Shown here in pieces: positions 32,547 to 41,950 of a DNA stretch of 43,129 bases. The DNA is from CAZOVK01 sp964583165 (GTDB lineage: Bacteria > Bacillota > Clostridia > Lachnospirales > WRAX01), in contig CAZOVK010000010.1 in assembly GCA_964583165.1 (NCBI GenBank), positions 1-43,129 of the forward strand. The letters run 5' to 3'. Made by a program: the position numbers and the translations under genes. The notes below the pieces were generated by a model. That model was not told the origin of the DNA. It was given only the letters and a program-made list of their open reading frames with translations, and searched no databases. Each line of letters starts with the position of its first letter. Position 1 is the stretch's first letter.

Positions 32547-33656
32547 ATGGAAGACAGCAATGATAAGTTTGGCTACAACGAACATTCTGAAGGCGAAGCC
32601 GCTGAAACAGACCGCGTTGACATACCCGAACCAAACGAAAGCCCAGAAACGGGCGAAATTTCTGAACCAAGCCCCACAGACGCGCCCGAACCCGAAGCGT
32701 CAAACGACTTTGAGCCAATCATTACGCCCGCAAAAACCAAGAAAAACGGAATCGGCACTAGTCTTGTCATGATTGGCGTAGTTGTGGTCGTTATTCTCGC
32801 CATAGCGGGCGGTGTCGGTCTTTTTATCACAAACACCATACGAAACAACGACAAGTATGTTCTGACCTATAACGGTCAAAAAGTCAGCACAGAAGCCTTG
32901 CGCCTTTTCACGGTCATGTATGGCGACAAAGACACGGCGCTTGAAATTCTCAAAGACTTTCTTATCATAACCGATGAGTTCAACAGCCGCGCGCTCACGC
33001 TGTCTGCCGAAGACGAAGAGAGTTTGGCGTCGGATATTGATTATCTTAATTCTTATATTGAAACACAGGGGCTTACACCGTTTGATATTACGGAAGAACG
33101 CCTGACACAACTTATGGCGCTCAACTACTATTATATGGCGATAATTGATGACATGAAAGCCGTGTTTGTGGTAGACGAAGATACATTCAACACAGAATTC
33201 GTAGACTTTAAGGAAAACTTCCCGAACTATTATACGGATGTTCAGCTAAAGTATATCATAACCGAAACGCCCGAAGACGCAGAAATCGCGCGCGCCATGT
33301 TGCTTAACGGTGACGACACCGACACGGTAATCATGGAGAAATCCATCTATTATACCCCCGAGTATGGCATTGAGGTCATTCCCATGACAGATGCCCCACT
33401 CGAACAAGAAACCATAGACGAGATTATGGCGCTGGATGTCGCGGAGTTTACGAATGTTGTTGACTTGGGCGGTATCTATGCCATCTTTATCGTAGATTCC
33501 ATCACTGTTCCAACTGATGCAGAAATCGAAGAAATTTACCGCGAAATGTATATCGGCGACGAGGTTTATACGGCGTTTAACACGTTTTTGGATGAGCAGA
33601 TTGCTACGGCTGAATTCAAAATCAACCAGTCTGTTTTCGACAAATTTGAGCAATAA
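32547..33656 (+). CDS. Membrane-anchored PrsA/SurA-like foldase-type protein (no parvulin domain seen)
   Basis: 369 residues from ATG 32547 (GAAGGTGG upstream); the longer frame to 32382 crosses the promoter. Residues 1-60 are acidic and proline-rich and probably cytosolic. One membrane helix (72-96) follows, then an external helical domain. That domain (LTYNGQKVSTEALRLFTVMYGDK...FNTEFVDFKENFPNYYTDVQLKYII) resembles the SurA/PrsA chaperone N-domain, with the characteristic LKYIIxETxEDA strand. The C-terminal EIEEIYREMYIGDEVYTAFNTFLDEQIATAEFKIN fits the same family. No clear peptidyl-prolyl isomerase core is present, so chaperone activity is an inference. Confidence 0.62.
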   Translation: MEDSNDKFGYNEHSEGEAAETDRVDIPEPNESPETGEISEPSPTDAPEPEASNDFEPIITPAKTKKNGIGTSLVMIGVVVVVILAIAGGVGLFITNTIRNNDKYVLTYNGQKVSTEALRLFTVMYGDKDTALEILKDFLIITDEFNSRALTLSAEDEESLASDIDYLNSYIETQGLTPFDITEERLTQLMALNYYYMAIIDDMKAVFVVDEDTFNTEFVDFKENFPNYYTDVQLKYIITETPEDAEIARAMLLNGDDTDTVIMEKSIYYTPEYGIEVIPMTDAPLEQETIDEIMALDVAEFTNVVDLGGIYAIFIVDSITVPTDAEIEEIYREMYIGDEVYTAFNTFLDEQIATAEFKINQSVFDKFEQ

Positions 33657-33682
33657 AAAGCCGAAATTATACCTTTATGCCT

Positions 33683-33710
33683 TTGACAATTTTTTCCAGT
33701 CTGGTATACT
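33683..33710 (+). promoter_or_regulatory. Promoter of ispD
   Basis: TTGACA (33683-33688), 16 bases, TATACT (33705-33710). The start codon of ispD is about 97 bases downstream, leaving a leader of roughly 90 bases in which I see no strong hairpin. Confidence 0.6.
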
Positions 33711-33806
33711 GTAGTTGAGACTCTAATACTGTAAAAAGGGTATTGTAACATTTGTGTTAACTTCTCTGACCAAAATAGCACTTTCGGCTACAAGTAAGGT
33801 GATGTT

Positions 33807-34502
33807 ATGTATAAAAACCGCCGTGTCGCCGTCATCATTGCGGCGGGCGGAACGGGCACTCGTATGAACGCCGACATACCCAAACAATTTATGAGGTTAT
33901 GCGGAAAAACCGTGCTCGCGCGTTCGATTGAATTGTTTCAAAACAACTTTGCGGATAGTGTGACAATAGTGGTACATCCTATGTATATAGAGTTGGCAAA
34001 AAGTATTGCTAGTGGATACACCGCCCCGTCAGTGTTAGTCACCGAGGGGGGCACTACGCGTCAAGCTTCTGTTTATGCGGGTCTAAAGACCTTAACCGAC
34101 GACACGGATGTTGTGGTGATACATGATGCGGCGCGCCCGCTTCTTAGAACCGAACGTCTGGCCGAGTGTCTTGAAGCCTGCCTGATTTCACGCGCCGCCA
34201 TACTGGGCACACGCCCGCGCGATACAATAAAGATTGCGGAAAACCATAATATTACAACACCTGCGCGTGAAAATCTGTTTGCCGCCGCCACGCCGCAGGT
34301 CTTTGACTATGAACTCATCAAAAGCGCCCACAGCCGCGCCGAAGCCGAGGGCTTTTTAGGCACGGACGACGCTAATTTAGTCGAGAGAATGGGCATAACC
34401 CCCACACTTATTTATGGGGACTATAGCAATATCAAAATTACGGACACAATGGATTTTGCATACGCAGAATCGGTATTAAATCAGGCGTCTGACAACTTTT
34501 AG
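33807..34502 (+). CDS. ispD: 2-C-methyl-D-erythritol 4-phosphate cytidylyltransferase
   Basis: 231 residues. Forms CDP-ME from CTP and MEP in the non-mevalonate isoprenoid pathway. The nucleotide-binding motif AVIIAAGGTGTRMNADIPKQFMRLCGK and the HDAARPL motif are present, as is the C-terminal TDDANLVERMG and KITDTMDFAYAE. The same fold also occurs in IspD-like cytidylyltransferases for glycan precursors (TarI, ribitol-P), so that alternative is possible; ispF is not adjacent. AAGGTGATG precedes the start. Confidence 0.88.
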   Translation: MYKNRRVAVIIAAGGTGTRMNADIPKQFMRLCGKTVLARSIELFQNNFADSVTIVVHPMYIELAKSIASGYTAPSVLVTEGGTTRQASVYAGLKTLTDDTDVVVIHDAARPLLRTERLAECLEACLISRAAILGTRPRDTIKIAENHNITTPARENLFAAATPQVFDYELIKSAHSRAEAEGFLGTDDANLVERMGITPTLIYGDYSNIKITDTMDFAYAESVLNQASDNF

Positions 34503-34534
34503 CAGATTACGCCAATAATCTTGGGGGTGTTAAT

Positions 34535-37123
34535 GTGATTCGTTTGCTCAGAAAGCTACGGATTAGAACAAGACTACTCGTCACATTCGCGCTGGTAATC
34601 GTCGTCATGGGTTATCTAAACCTTAGGTCGATGAGACAGGCAGATGTTAGTGACGCCATTTATTCTAGCGGCATAAACAAGTATGACGCATTGATTATAT
34701 CATGCGGGCAGACACTGAACCAGTTTATGCAAGTTCGTATCGACGCGCGCGATTTGCTTGCTGCGGTGGTAGCAAACAATACCTCGGCGATGACAGAAGC
34801 CGCGAAAACCGTTTCGTCCGCTGTCGCCACTTTCGAAACTACCTACAATGAGTTTAAGACGCAGGCCGAAGCGGCTCTTACTGACTCCGATGCCGAGCTT
34901 GCCGGCTTAGACAAGAATATTTCCAGTTACTTGGTTTCTCTAAACAGTATAACAACAACACTCATAAAAACAGACCCGAATCAAGCGCAAGAGTTGCTTG
35001 AAGGTGAGATGAAACAGACAGCGGCTAATATAAGTTCCTCGTTGTCAACCCTCACAAACACCTCAAACAGTCAGTTGCAGAAATTGAGTGACGAAGCCTC
35101 CGCCGAAACGCTATCTATAATGACCACACTGTTCGTAGTGTTCTGTTTGACCACCATTTCGGTAGTGGCCCTCTGCCTTGTTGTGTCAAGGTCGATTACC
35201 ACACCGCTGTTAAAGGTTATTAGGGCGGCGCGTGAAGTCAGTAACGGTAATCTGTCGAATGAGTATACCAGTAAGAACATCGACGAACCCGGTCAGCTTT
35301 ATAACGACTTCGGCAAGTTAGTGCGTATGTTCGCAAATATGAACGCCGACATCACAATGGTCAGCGATGCCATGAAAAACGGCATGTTCGAGGGCATGAT
35401 TGATGTTGCCGCCTACCCCGGTGAATACGCGAAACTCGCCCAATCAGTAAACGACATTCATGAAACAACGAATGAAGACGCACGCGCTATTGCCGCTATG
35501 CTGGGTACTTTCGCAAACGGTGACTTCGAGCTTAGTTTCCCTCCGCTTGCGGGCGATAAGCGTATTATCTCCGACGGCTTTGAAACGCTTCGCACGAATT
35601 TGAACGGTATTGTAGATGACATACGTTATCTGTCAACCGAAGGTGGCAAGGGTAATCTAAAAGCCGCTATAGATACCTCGAAATACGCCGGTGACTGGTC
35701 GGAACTCGCCGACGGTCTTAACCACCTACTCGCGGCGTTTATCGAGCCGATTAAAGCCGCCATTGACGCGCTACAGAGTATGGAACGCGGCAACATGAAC
35801 GCCGAGATTACGAAGGAATTCCCGGGTGAATTCGCTAATATGCGCGACGCTTTGAACGCCACAATGAAGACTGTCAAGAGTTATGTCGCCGAAATATCAC
35901 GCGTTCTCAACGAAATGAGCAACGAAAACTTTGACGTACACGTAGAAATGAACTTCATTGGCGACTATGCGCCCATTAAGGCTTCGCTTGAAACGATTAT
36001 TGAGTCTATAAACAAGGTGTTCGCTGACATTTACGCGTCGGCCGAACAGATTTCAGCGGGCGCGCGGATTATATCCGACTCGAGCATGTCGCTCGCACAG
36101 GGCGCTACCGTTCAATCGGCATCAGTTGAGGGCTTGAACGCCGCCGTTGAAACCATCAACTCGGGCAGTACAGACAACGCGCGTCACGCGCAAGAAGCCA
36201 CAGAACTCGCGCAAATGGCGCAGGCAATGGCGGCTAACGGCCAGAGCGAGATGAAGAACATGCTTAACAGCATGGAGCAAATCAACAAGGCCGCACAGAA
36301 TATTGAAAATGTCATTAAGGTAATCTCCGAAATAGCCATGCAAACAAACCTTCTCGCGTTAAACGCGGCGGTTGAAGCGGCTCACGCCGGTGAACACGGG
36401 CGCGGCTTCACAGTCGTAGCCGAGCAAGTACGCGCTCTTGCGTCAAGAAGCCAGAACGCAACAAAAGAAACGAGCCAGCTCATCAACGATTCTTTAGAGA
36501 AGGTCGGTCAAGGCACTAGACAGGCTAAGAGCACGGCCGCCACACTGAACGAGATAGTGACACAGATTGACGGCATAACGCGCATTATTCAAGACGTAGC
36601 TGTAGCCAGCTCAAAACAAAGCGACTCCGTGTCACAGATTCTCGACAACGTGGCGCAAATCGCGAGTGTCACAAGCACCAACACAGCCACAAGCGAAGAA
36701 GAAGCCAGCTCCAGTCAAGAGTTATCGAGTCAGGCAGAGGTGTTCAAGGCCCTTGTCGGGCGCTTCCGCCTTCGTAGCTCAAACGGGAAGCCCAAGGGCG
36801 GTATACATCAACAGTCACATACGTCAACAAGACCGTCAGCGCCACCGACCGTTCATAAAACGGCTACTCCTGCGGCTATGCCCAAACGTGCGCCTAGGGT
36901 CACCCCTGCTTCAACCTATACCGACTTACCCGCCAGACCTGCGGATTTGATTATTGAACCAACCTTGCCACCTGTTGGCGAAACGCGCCCGTCTAAGCCC
37001 GAATCTCGGCGCAAACCACGCCCGGATTCACCCGTTGTAGGCTCTTCGGCAAAACTTCCTGCTTCAGCGTCTGAAGTTTCGGTATTCTCAGACTACAACG
37101 CTTCAGACTACGGCAAATACTAA
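34535..37123 (+). CDS. Methyl-accepting chemotaxis protein with proline-rich C-terminal tail
   Basis: 862 residues from a GTG start with TTGGGGG upstream. TM1 at about 13-27, a four-helix extracellular sensor (about 30-195), TM2 at about 196-218, a HAMP domain, then a long stretch with repeated HAMP-like units (LAQSVNDIHETTNEDARAIAAML, LADGLNHLLAAFIEPIKAAIDAL, MRDALNATMKTVKSYVAEISRVL). The signalling tip is near residues 595-645 (ISEIAMQTNLLALNAAVEAAHAGEHGRGFTVVAEQVRALA). The last 115 residues are Pro/Ser/Thr-rich. It is a lone receptor here; no che or fli genes are in the window. It senses an unknown external ligand and signals to CheA/CheW. Confidence 0.95.
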   Translation: MIRLLRKLRIRTRLLVTFALVIVVMGYLNLRSMRQADVSDAIYSSGINKYDALIISCGQTLNQFMQVRIDARDLLAAVVANNTSAMTEAAKTVSSAVATFETTYNEFKTQAEAALTDSDAELAGLDKNISSYLVSLNSITTTLIKTDPNQAQELLEGEMKQTAANISSSLSTLTNTSNSQLQKLSDEASAETLSIMTTLFVVFCLTTISVVALCLVVSRSITTPLLKVIRAAREVSNGNLSNEYTSKNIDEPGQLYNDFGKLVRMFANMNADITMVSDAMKNGMFEGMIDVAAYPGEYAKLAQSVNDIHETTNEDARAIAAMLGTFANGDFELSFPPLAGDKRIISDGFETLRTNLNGIVDDIRYLSTEGGKGNLKAAIDTSKYAGDWSELADGLNHLLAAFIEPIKAAIDALQSMERGNMNAEITKEFPGEFANMRDALNATMKTVKSYVAEISRVLNEMSNENFDVHVEMNFIGDYAPIKASLETIIESINKVFADIYASAEQISAGARIISDSSMSLAQGATVQSASVEGLNAAVETINSGSTDNARHAQEATELAQMAQAMAANGQSEMKNMLNSMEQINKAAQNIENVIKVISEIAMQTNLLALNAAVEAAHAGEHGRGFTVVAEQVRALASRSQNATKETSQLINDSLEKVGQGTRQAKSTAATLNEIVTQIDGITRIIQDVAVASSKQSDSVSQILDNVAQIASVTSTNTATSEEEASSSQELSSQAEVFKALVGRFRLRSSNGKPKGGIHQQSHTSTRPSAPPTVHKTATPAAMPKRAPRVTPASTYTDLPARPADLIIEPTLPPVGETRPSKPESRRKPRPDSPVVGSSAKLPASASEVSVFSDYNASDYGKY

Positions 37124-37149
37124 ACACGTCAGGCGCATAAACGCGTCCT

Positions 37150-39507
37150 ATGAGTGGCTTTATGACTAAGGTTAATGTTTCAGTTCGTTCTATAGTAGAA
37201 TTCATGTTGCGCTCCGGCAGTATTGAGGCCGGAGTGTTTTCTATGTCCGCCATGCAAGACGGCGCGACACTTCACAAGCGTATTCAACGCGCAAGAAAAC
37301 TCTGGGCTGAACAATCGGGTTTTGAGTTCAAGGCAGAAGCGCCTTTCTCGCATACGCTTGTTTTCGACGAGATTGAGTTAACCATCACTGGGCGCGCCGA
37401 CTGTCTGATTCAAACGCCCAATGGTTACATAATTGAAGAAATCAAGACCGCGCGCGATATGGATAAAGCCGCCGACTTAGACAACCCGGTTCATATCGCG
37501 CAAGCGCTCTGTTATGCGTATATGCTAACCGAGCGCGAGAACCTAGAAACGGTGGCGGTCAACCTTGTGTACTCAAATCTCGATACCGAAAACGAGGTTG
37601 TCAAACCCATGGAGTATACGCGGGCGGGGCTTACGCTGTTCTTTGACGAGCTGACCACGGGTTATATCGAGTGGGTCAAGTTTGACGTATCGCGCAAGCA
37701 AAACCGCGACTCGACGACACTTGCGGCTTCGTTCCCATACAGCGGGTATCGCAAGGGGCAAAAGGCGTTTGTCATCACCGCCTACCGTGCGTTTGAGTCC
37801 TCGAAGAATCTGTTTTTACAAGCGCCAACGGGTATCGGCAAGACAATGAGCGCTCTGTTTCCGTCGGTTAAGGCACAGGCGCATGGGCTTTGTGACAAGA
37901 TTTTCTATATCACCGCTAAGACGATAACGCGCGGTGTGGCGTTTGGGGCTGTTTCGGCGATGCGAAATGAGGGTTACGGGCTTAATGCTGTCACGCTGAC
38001 GGCAAAGGAGAAACTCTGTCTGGCGCAAGGTCGTTGCAATCCGCGTGATTGCGCTTTCGCTGACGGTCATTATGACCGCATCAATGAAGCGCTGTGGGCG
38101 ATACTTCATGAGCGCGACAATATCAACCGCGCTGACATCATTGAATTTGCGAACCTACACCGCGTATGCCCCCATGAGTTTCAGCTTGATATAACCCTGT
38201 TCACCGACATCATTATCGGCGACTATAACCATATCTTCGACCCAAACGCGTCACTGAAGCGGTTCTTTGGCGAGGGGCACCCCGCCCACGCGCATATCTT
38301 TTTGATTGACGAGGCGCATAACCTACCCGACCGCGCCCGCGAGATGTATTCGGCGGAGTTAAGGAAGGCGGATTATCTGTTTTTTAGGCAACGCAAGAAC
38401 ACAAATAACGCCGAGTTGTCGAAACACGCGGGTAAGGTTTATCGTTTGATTCAAGAACTGACAAAGCGATACAAAATCGAGGACGAGCCTCGCGCCGTTT
38501 CGGGCGATTTCATAGTTGATATGGCGAATGCGGTTGAGGCCTTTTCAGAAAAGGCAGGCGAACAGCTCAAACGCGGCATAACTGACTGGCCTCAAGCCAC
38601 GGCTGACCGCTTCTTAGAAATATATTTCAGGGCGCAAGATTTTTTACGCGCCGCTTCGATTTTCGGGCGGGAGTATGCGGCGATAATCAGCGGAGGAGTA
38701 GGCGGCGGCGTTCGTCTTTATTGCCTTGACCCCGCCGCACAGATAGCCGAAAGGCTGGAGTTTGCACGTTCGGCGCTCTTCTTTTCGGCAACACTGTCAC
38801 CGCTTGACTACTATCGGCGCGTTCTTGGCGGCGGCATTTCGGCTGAATTAGCGTCACTGCCGTCGCCCTTCCCGTCTGAAAACATGCTGACACTCGTTGA
38901 CCGCAACATTCGGACAACATATAAACACCGCGAAACATCATACCGCGGTATCGCGCTTAATCTGGTATCAATGACGCGGGCACGGCGCGGGAATTACTTC
39001 GCGTTTTTCTCGTCATATGAGTATCTGAAACGTGTTTATGAGATTTTCGTAACCGAAGCCCCCGAAGTCCGAACCACTGTGCAACGCCCGGGGCTGACCG
39101 ACAGCGAAAAGGAGGACTTTTTGGCGCAGTTCTCAGACTCGAACACAGAAGCGTTTCTGGCGTTCGCGGTCATGGGCGGGATTTTCGGCGAGGGGATAGA
39201 CTTACCCGGGTTAAAGCTCATTGGCGTGGCTGTTGTGGGTGTCGGTTTACCCCAGATATGCCTTGAACGCGATTTGTTGAGCCGTTACTACGAAAACGCT
39301 GACGGCGCGGGTTTTGCGTATGCATATGTCTATCCTGGCATGAACAAGGTTTTGCAGGCGGCGGGGCGGCTTATTCGCACAGAAACGGACAGGGGCGTTG
39401 TGTTGCTTATGGACACGCGCTATGGGTTACATGAGTATCGAAAATTATTACCCGCGCATTATAACGTGACAGAGGATATCGACACGCTGAAAGACTTCTG
39501 GCAATAG
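37150..39507 (+). CDS. PD-(D/E)XK nuclease-XPD/DinG type helicase fusion
   Basis: 785 residues. The N-terminal ~110 residues carry a PD-(D/E)XK nuclease-like motif: GRAD (D84) and EEIKT (E97, K99). The rest is an SF2 helicase of the Rad3/DinG group: motif I QAPTGIGKTMSALFP near 225, an iron-sulphur cysteine set (LCLAQGRCNPRDC, then VCPHEF) about 293-340, motif II LIDEAHNLPDRAREM near 386, motif III-like FSATLSPLDYYRRVLGG, and motifs V-VI GIFGEGIDLPG and LQAAGRLIRTETDRG. This architecture is widespread in Clostridia as an ATP-dependent helicase with probable role in DNA repair. The start ATG has only a weak ribosome site; ATG 37162 is an alternative. Confidence 0.9.
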   Translation: MSGFMTKVNVSVRSIVEFMLRSGSIEAGVFSMSAMQDGATLHKRIQRARKLWAEQSGFEFKAEAPFSHTLVFDEIELTITGRADCLIQTPNGYIIEEIKTARDMDKAADLDNPVHIAQALCYAYMLTERENLETVAVNLVYSNLDTENEVVKPMEYTRAGLTLFFDELTTGYIEWVKFDVSRKQNRDSTTLAASFPYSGYRKGQKAFVITAYRAFESSKNLFLQAPTGIGKTMSALFPSVKAQAHGLCDKIFYITAKTITRGVAFGAVSAMRNEGYGLNAVTLTAKEKLCLAQGRCNPRDCAFADGHYDRINEALWAILHERDNINRADIIEFANLHRVCPHEFQLDITLFTDIIIGDYNHIFDPNASLKRFFGEGHPAHAHIFLIDEAHNLPDRAREMYSAELRKADYLFFRQRKNTNNAELSKHAGKVYRLIQELTKRYKIEDEPRAVSGDFIVDMANAVEAFSEKAGEQLKRGITDWPQATADRFLEIYFRAQDFLRAASIFGREYAAIISGGVGGGVRLYCLDPAAQIAERLEFARSALFFSATLSPLDYYRRVLGGGISAELASLPSPFPSENMLTLVDRNIRTTYKHRETSYRGIALNLVSMTRARRGNYFAFFSSYEYLKRVYEIFVTEAPEVRTTVQRPGLTDSEKEDFLAQFSDSNTEAFLAFAVMGGIFGEGIDLPGLKLIGVAVVGVGLPQICLERDLLSRYYENADGAGFAYAYVYPGMNKVLQAAGRLIRTETDRGVVLLMDTRYGLHEYRKLLPAHYNVTEDIDTLKDFWQ

Positions 39508-39547
39508 AAAACACGGGCTGCTTTTCCGACTTCAACTAAGCTGAAAA

Positions 39548-40555
39548 CTACTTGGGGAAACCGTTCGTCTTATACACGTTACCGCCTTTTGTGACCCACA
39601 TGGCGTTCACGTCCTCCAAGGCTTCAATGAGCGCTCTCCCCTGCTCATAATCCATGCAGAACAGGGCGGTTGACAGCGCGTCCGCAAGCCCCGAGTCACG
39701 CGTGGCCACAGTAACGGATGAATAAATGTCGGCGGGGTATTTCGTTTTGGGGTTTATGATATGGCAATAACGCGTTCCCGAAAACTCTACATATCGCTGA
39801 TAATCACCGCTTGTCACGAGTGAATAACCCGCCGCGAGTTTCACGCTCACAACCTCTGATGAATCGCTAGTTTTAATGCCGACATTCCATGTGTTAGAGT
39901 TTTGGGCTAGACCTACGGTTTTTATGTTCCCACCCGCGCTTATAACGAAGCCCGAAAAGCCCTCGCGTTCGGCCGCTTGTGCGGCGCGCTCTACAGCGAA
40001 GCCCTTGGCAATCGCACCAACGTCAAGGCGGGCTTTACTGTCGGTCAAAAATGCCGTTTTATTCTGTCTGTCTATAATCAAGTTATCAATTGAAGTATGT
40101 GACGCGGCGTTTTCCAAAGTTTCATCCGTTGGCAACCCCACGGACTCATTGCGAAAATCTGCCCAGGCGTCTGTAAGAGCACCCAGCGCAATATTGGTAT
40201 GCCCGTCAGTCAACTCATACATCTCTTTTGAATACTCCAGAAAATCCAACAAATCATCATCCACAACCACAGGCTTAATACCTGCGTTGTCGTTTATGGT
40301 CTTTATATTATTTAACCCGTCATAGCCCTTGAACCCATCACAAAGCCTATGCCAGCGCTCGAGTTCGTTAAAAACCGTCAGCGCCATGCCGTCAAAGTCG
40401 CTACTCTTCTTTGTGTAACCCACCATAGACACTACGGTATCAAACAGGTCAATTCTCCCCGTTTCATACCTGTTATACTCATTCGGTGTCAGCCCGATAA
40501 CCAACACGGCCACAACAGCCAGTATCATTAACACAGTCGCTATTTTATTCTTCAT
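39548..40555 (-). CDS. apbE: FAD:protein FMN transferase (ApbE)
   Basis: 335 residues. Attaches FMN to Ser/Thr of extracytoplasmic redox proteins. An N-terminal membrane segment (about 5-24) anchors it outside the cell; there is no lipobox Cys. Family marks are MYELTDGHTNIALGALTDAW, RLDVGAIAKGFAVERAAQ, VISAGGNIKTVG and RYCHIINPKTKYPAD. The C-terminal part with RDSGLADALSTALFCMD closes the FAD site. The start overlaps the Gx transporter stop by 4 bases. Last gene of the group, convergent with the helicase gene. No FMN-accepting protein is encoded in the window. Confidence 0.95.
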   Translation of the reverse strand: MKNKIATVLMILAVVAVLVIGLTPNEYNRYETGRIDLFDTVVSMVGYTKKSSDFDGMALTVFNELERWHRLCDGFKGYDGLNNIKTINDNAGIKPVVVDDDLLDFLEYSKEMYELTDGHTNIALGALTDAWADFRNESVGLPTDETLENAASHTSIDNLIIDRQNKTAFLTDSKARLDVGAIAKGFAVERAAQAAEREGFSGFVISAGGNIKTVGLAQNSNTWNVGIKTSDSSEVVSVKLAAGYSLVTSGDYQRYVEFSGTRYCHIINPKTKYPADIYSSVTVATRDSGLADALSTALFCMDYEQGRALIEALEDVNAMWVTKGGNVYKTNGFPK

Positions 40556-41094
40556 AATATCTTCCCAAATGTTTTATTAAGTATCGGCAACAGCAGTTTC
40601 AGCAGTGTGCCGCTCGCGAAACCCGCCGCCGCCCCAAACAAGACCAGCAAAGGCAGGTAGAGCGACAATAAAAACGTCAGATTCGCGAATAATATACAGA
40701 TAGTCAATAGTTGCGCCATATTAAACGTGATTGCCCCGATTATGCTGACGAGTATCACATCTGTGCGTTCGCGCCCGAAAGCCTTGAACACAACCGCCAT
40801 AACGAGCACCGCGCTGATTGAACCCGCGCCGCTCATAATCCAAGACACACCACCGCGCATCAAGAAAACAAAGAATGCTTTTGCCACAGCCAACATGAGC
40901 GCCTCACGCATACCCAAAAACACGAGGCAATACATAACAGCGATATTTGCAAGCCCCAGTTTTGCGCCGGGTGGCAAAAACGCCAGCGGTGGCAAACCCG
41001 CCTCAAACACCGATAACACGAGCGCCACCGCGAAAAACAGCCCCAACAGCGACACACGCCGCGCGGGGTTCAGCTTGTTCGGCTTGAGTTTCAT
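40552..41094 (-). CDS. Gx transporter family protein
   Basis: 180 residues from ATG 41094 (AAGGAAAG upstream; a TTG at 41109 lies at the ribosome site). Multi-helix membrane protein with the signature LPPLAFLPPGAKLGLANIAVMYCLVFLG, once called heptaprenyl diphosphate synthase component I. Other motifs are RGGVSWIMSGAGSISAVLVM and ITFNMAQLLTICILF. It is regularly found next to ApbE and NusG-II proteins in flavin-dependent extracellular redox loci and may move a flavin or precursor. Coupled to apbE by a 4-base overlap. Confidence 0.88.
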   Translation of the reverse strand: MKLKPNKLNPARRVSLLGLFFAVALVLSVFEAGLPPLAFLPPGAKLGLANIAVMYCLVFLGMREALMLAVAKAFFVFLMRGGVSWIMSGAGSISAVLVMAVVFKAFGRERTDVILVSIIGAITFNMAQLLTICILFANLTFLLSLYLPLLVLFGAAAGFASGTLLKLLLPILNKTFGKIL

Positions 41095-41110
41095 CTTACT
41101 TTCCTTCAAC

Positions 41111-41602
41111 TTAACGCTTTCTCAAATCATACACCATCAGGTATTCTTCATCCAACTCGTCAATAATTGAGAACCCAACAGCCAAATACATCTTGACGGC
41201 GTAGTTGTCTTTCTGGACGGCTAAAGAGGTTTTCTCATACCCCTTAGCCTTTAACAAATCAAGCATGGCATTCATCAGCGCAGTGCCTATACCCAGCTTT
41301 TGATAACCCTTTTTAACGGATATCGCAAACTCGGGCGTTCTGCTGTCTATATGCCCGAAGCCCTTGACACTGCCGCCCAGAATCCGTACCCAAACAGCCC
41401 CAATAACTTGATTGTCAGATTCGGCTACAAGGCAGTGGTCATCTGCTTTTCCGAAGTTTTCTATATAAACATACAACGCGGGCTCAAAAATGACCTCTCG
41501 CGGCAATGGGTGTTCAGTGTCGCGCTGAAAGATTGCCCCATACAAAAAGTCTTCAAGCAGGTGTAATTCTTCGTTTTGAATCGGTCTAATTGAATACCTC
41601 AT
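41111..41602 (-). CDS. GNAT family N-acetyltransferase
   Basis: 163 residues, GNAT fold. Motif A is FAISVKKGYQKLGIGTALMNAMLDLLKAKGYEKTSLAVQKDN, with the Q/R-x-x-G-x-G/A acetyl-CoA loop, and VKMYLAVGFSIIDELDEEYLMVYDL as the last strand. The N-terminal MRYSIRPIQNEELHLLEDFLYGAIF is common in a GNAT subgroup from gut Bacillota. The substrate is unknown. It sits between the NusG-II gene (2 bases upstream) and the Gx transporter (16 bases downstream), so it belongs to the same transcript although this gene is not usual in such loci. GAGG precedes the ATG. Confidence 0.88.
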   Translation of the reverse strand: MRYSIRPIQNEELHLLEDFLYGAIFQRDTEHPLPREVIFEPALYVYIENFGKADDHCLVAESDNQVIGAVWVRILGGSVKGFGHIDSRTPEFAISVKKGYQKLGIGTALMNAMLDLLKAKGYEKTSLAVQKDNYAVKMYLAVGFSIIDELDEEYLMVYDLRKR

Positions 41603-41604
41603 GT

Positions 41605-41931
41605 CTACCTCGCTAGAGCGTCATTTTGACCGCCTTCACCCCGAACCTTAACCCACACGCGGTTCGGCAAACACGCCGCCATATCGCCGTCACGCTCGAG
41701 CCAACCCGCCTTTACGCAGATTTGGTCGGGGCAGTCAGATTCGTAAAATCGGATTTTACCCTCGCGCACCTCATAGAACACATTCGGCGCGTCTGCTATC
41801 GGATATATCCCGTCTGTTTCATTCGACAAATTAGACGTCAAGACGCGGTTATTGTCATAATAGATATCGGCATAATAAGCGCCGCCCCGCGCAAATAACA
41901 GTAGCGCAAGGGCGGCGGTTATAATCACCAT
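41605..41931 (-). CDS. NusG domain II-containing membrane-anchored protein (start probably further upstream)
   Basis: 108 residues from the first ATG. The NusG-II signature is IRFYESDCPDQICVKAGWLERDGDMAACLPNRVWVKV near the C-terminus, an extracytoplasmic Cys-bearing domain found beside Gx transporters and ApbE. With ATG 41931 there is no ribosome site and only a 14-residue hydrophobic N-terminus. The frame continues upstream without stop for 29 codons, and a CTG at 41964 would give MKPNRLLFIIIMVIITAALA, a basic start and a full 20-residue membrane helix. The true protein may therefore be about 119 residues and overlap the 3' end of the upstream gene by 14 bases. Confidence 0.85.
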   Translation of the reverse strand: MVIITAALALLLFARGGAYYADIYYDNNRVLTSNLSNETDGIYPIADAPNVFYEVREGKIRFYESDCPDQICVKAGWLERDGDMAACLPNRVWVKVRGEGGQNDALAR

Positions 41932-41950
41932 GATAATAATAAAAAGCAGT

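Noticed and set aside
37216..37243. Hairpin near the 5' end of the helicase gene (CTCCGGC...GGCCGGAG)
   Set aside because: It is inside the coding region after the start, not followed by a T-run, and explained by codons.
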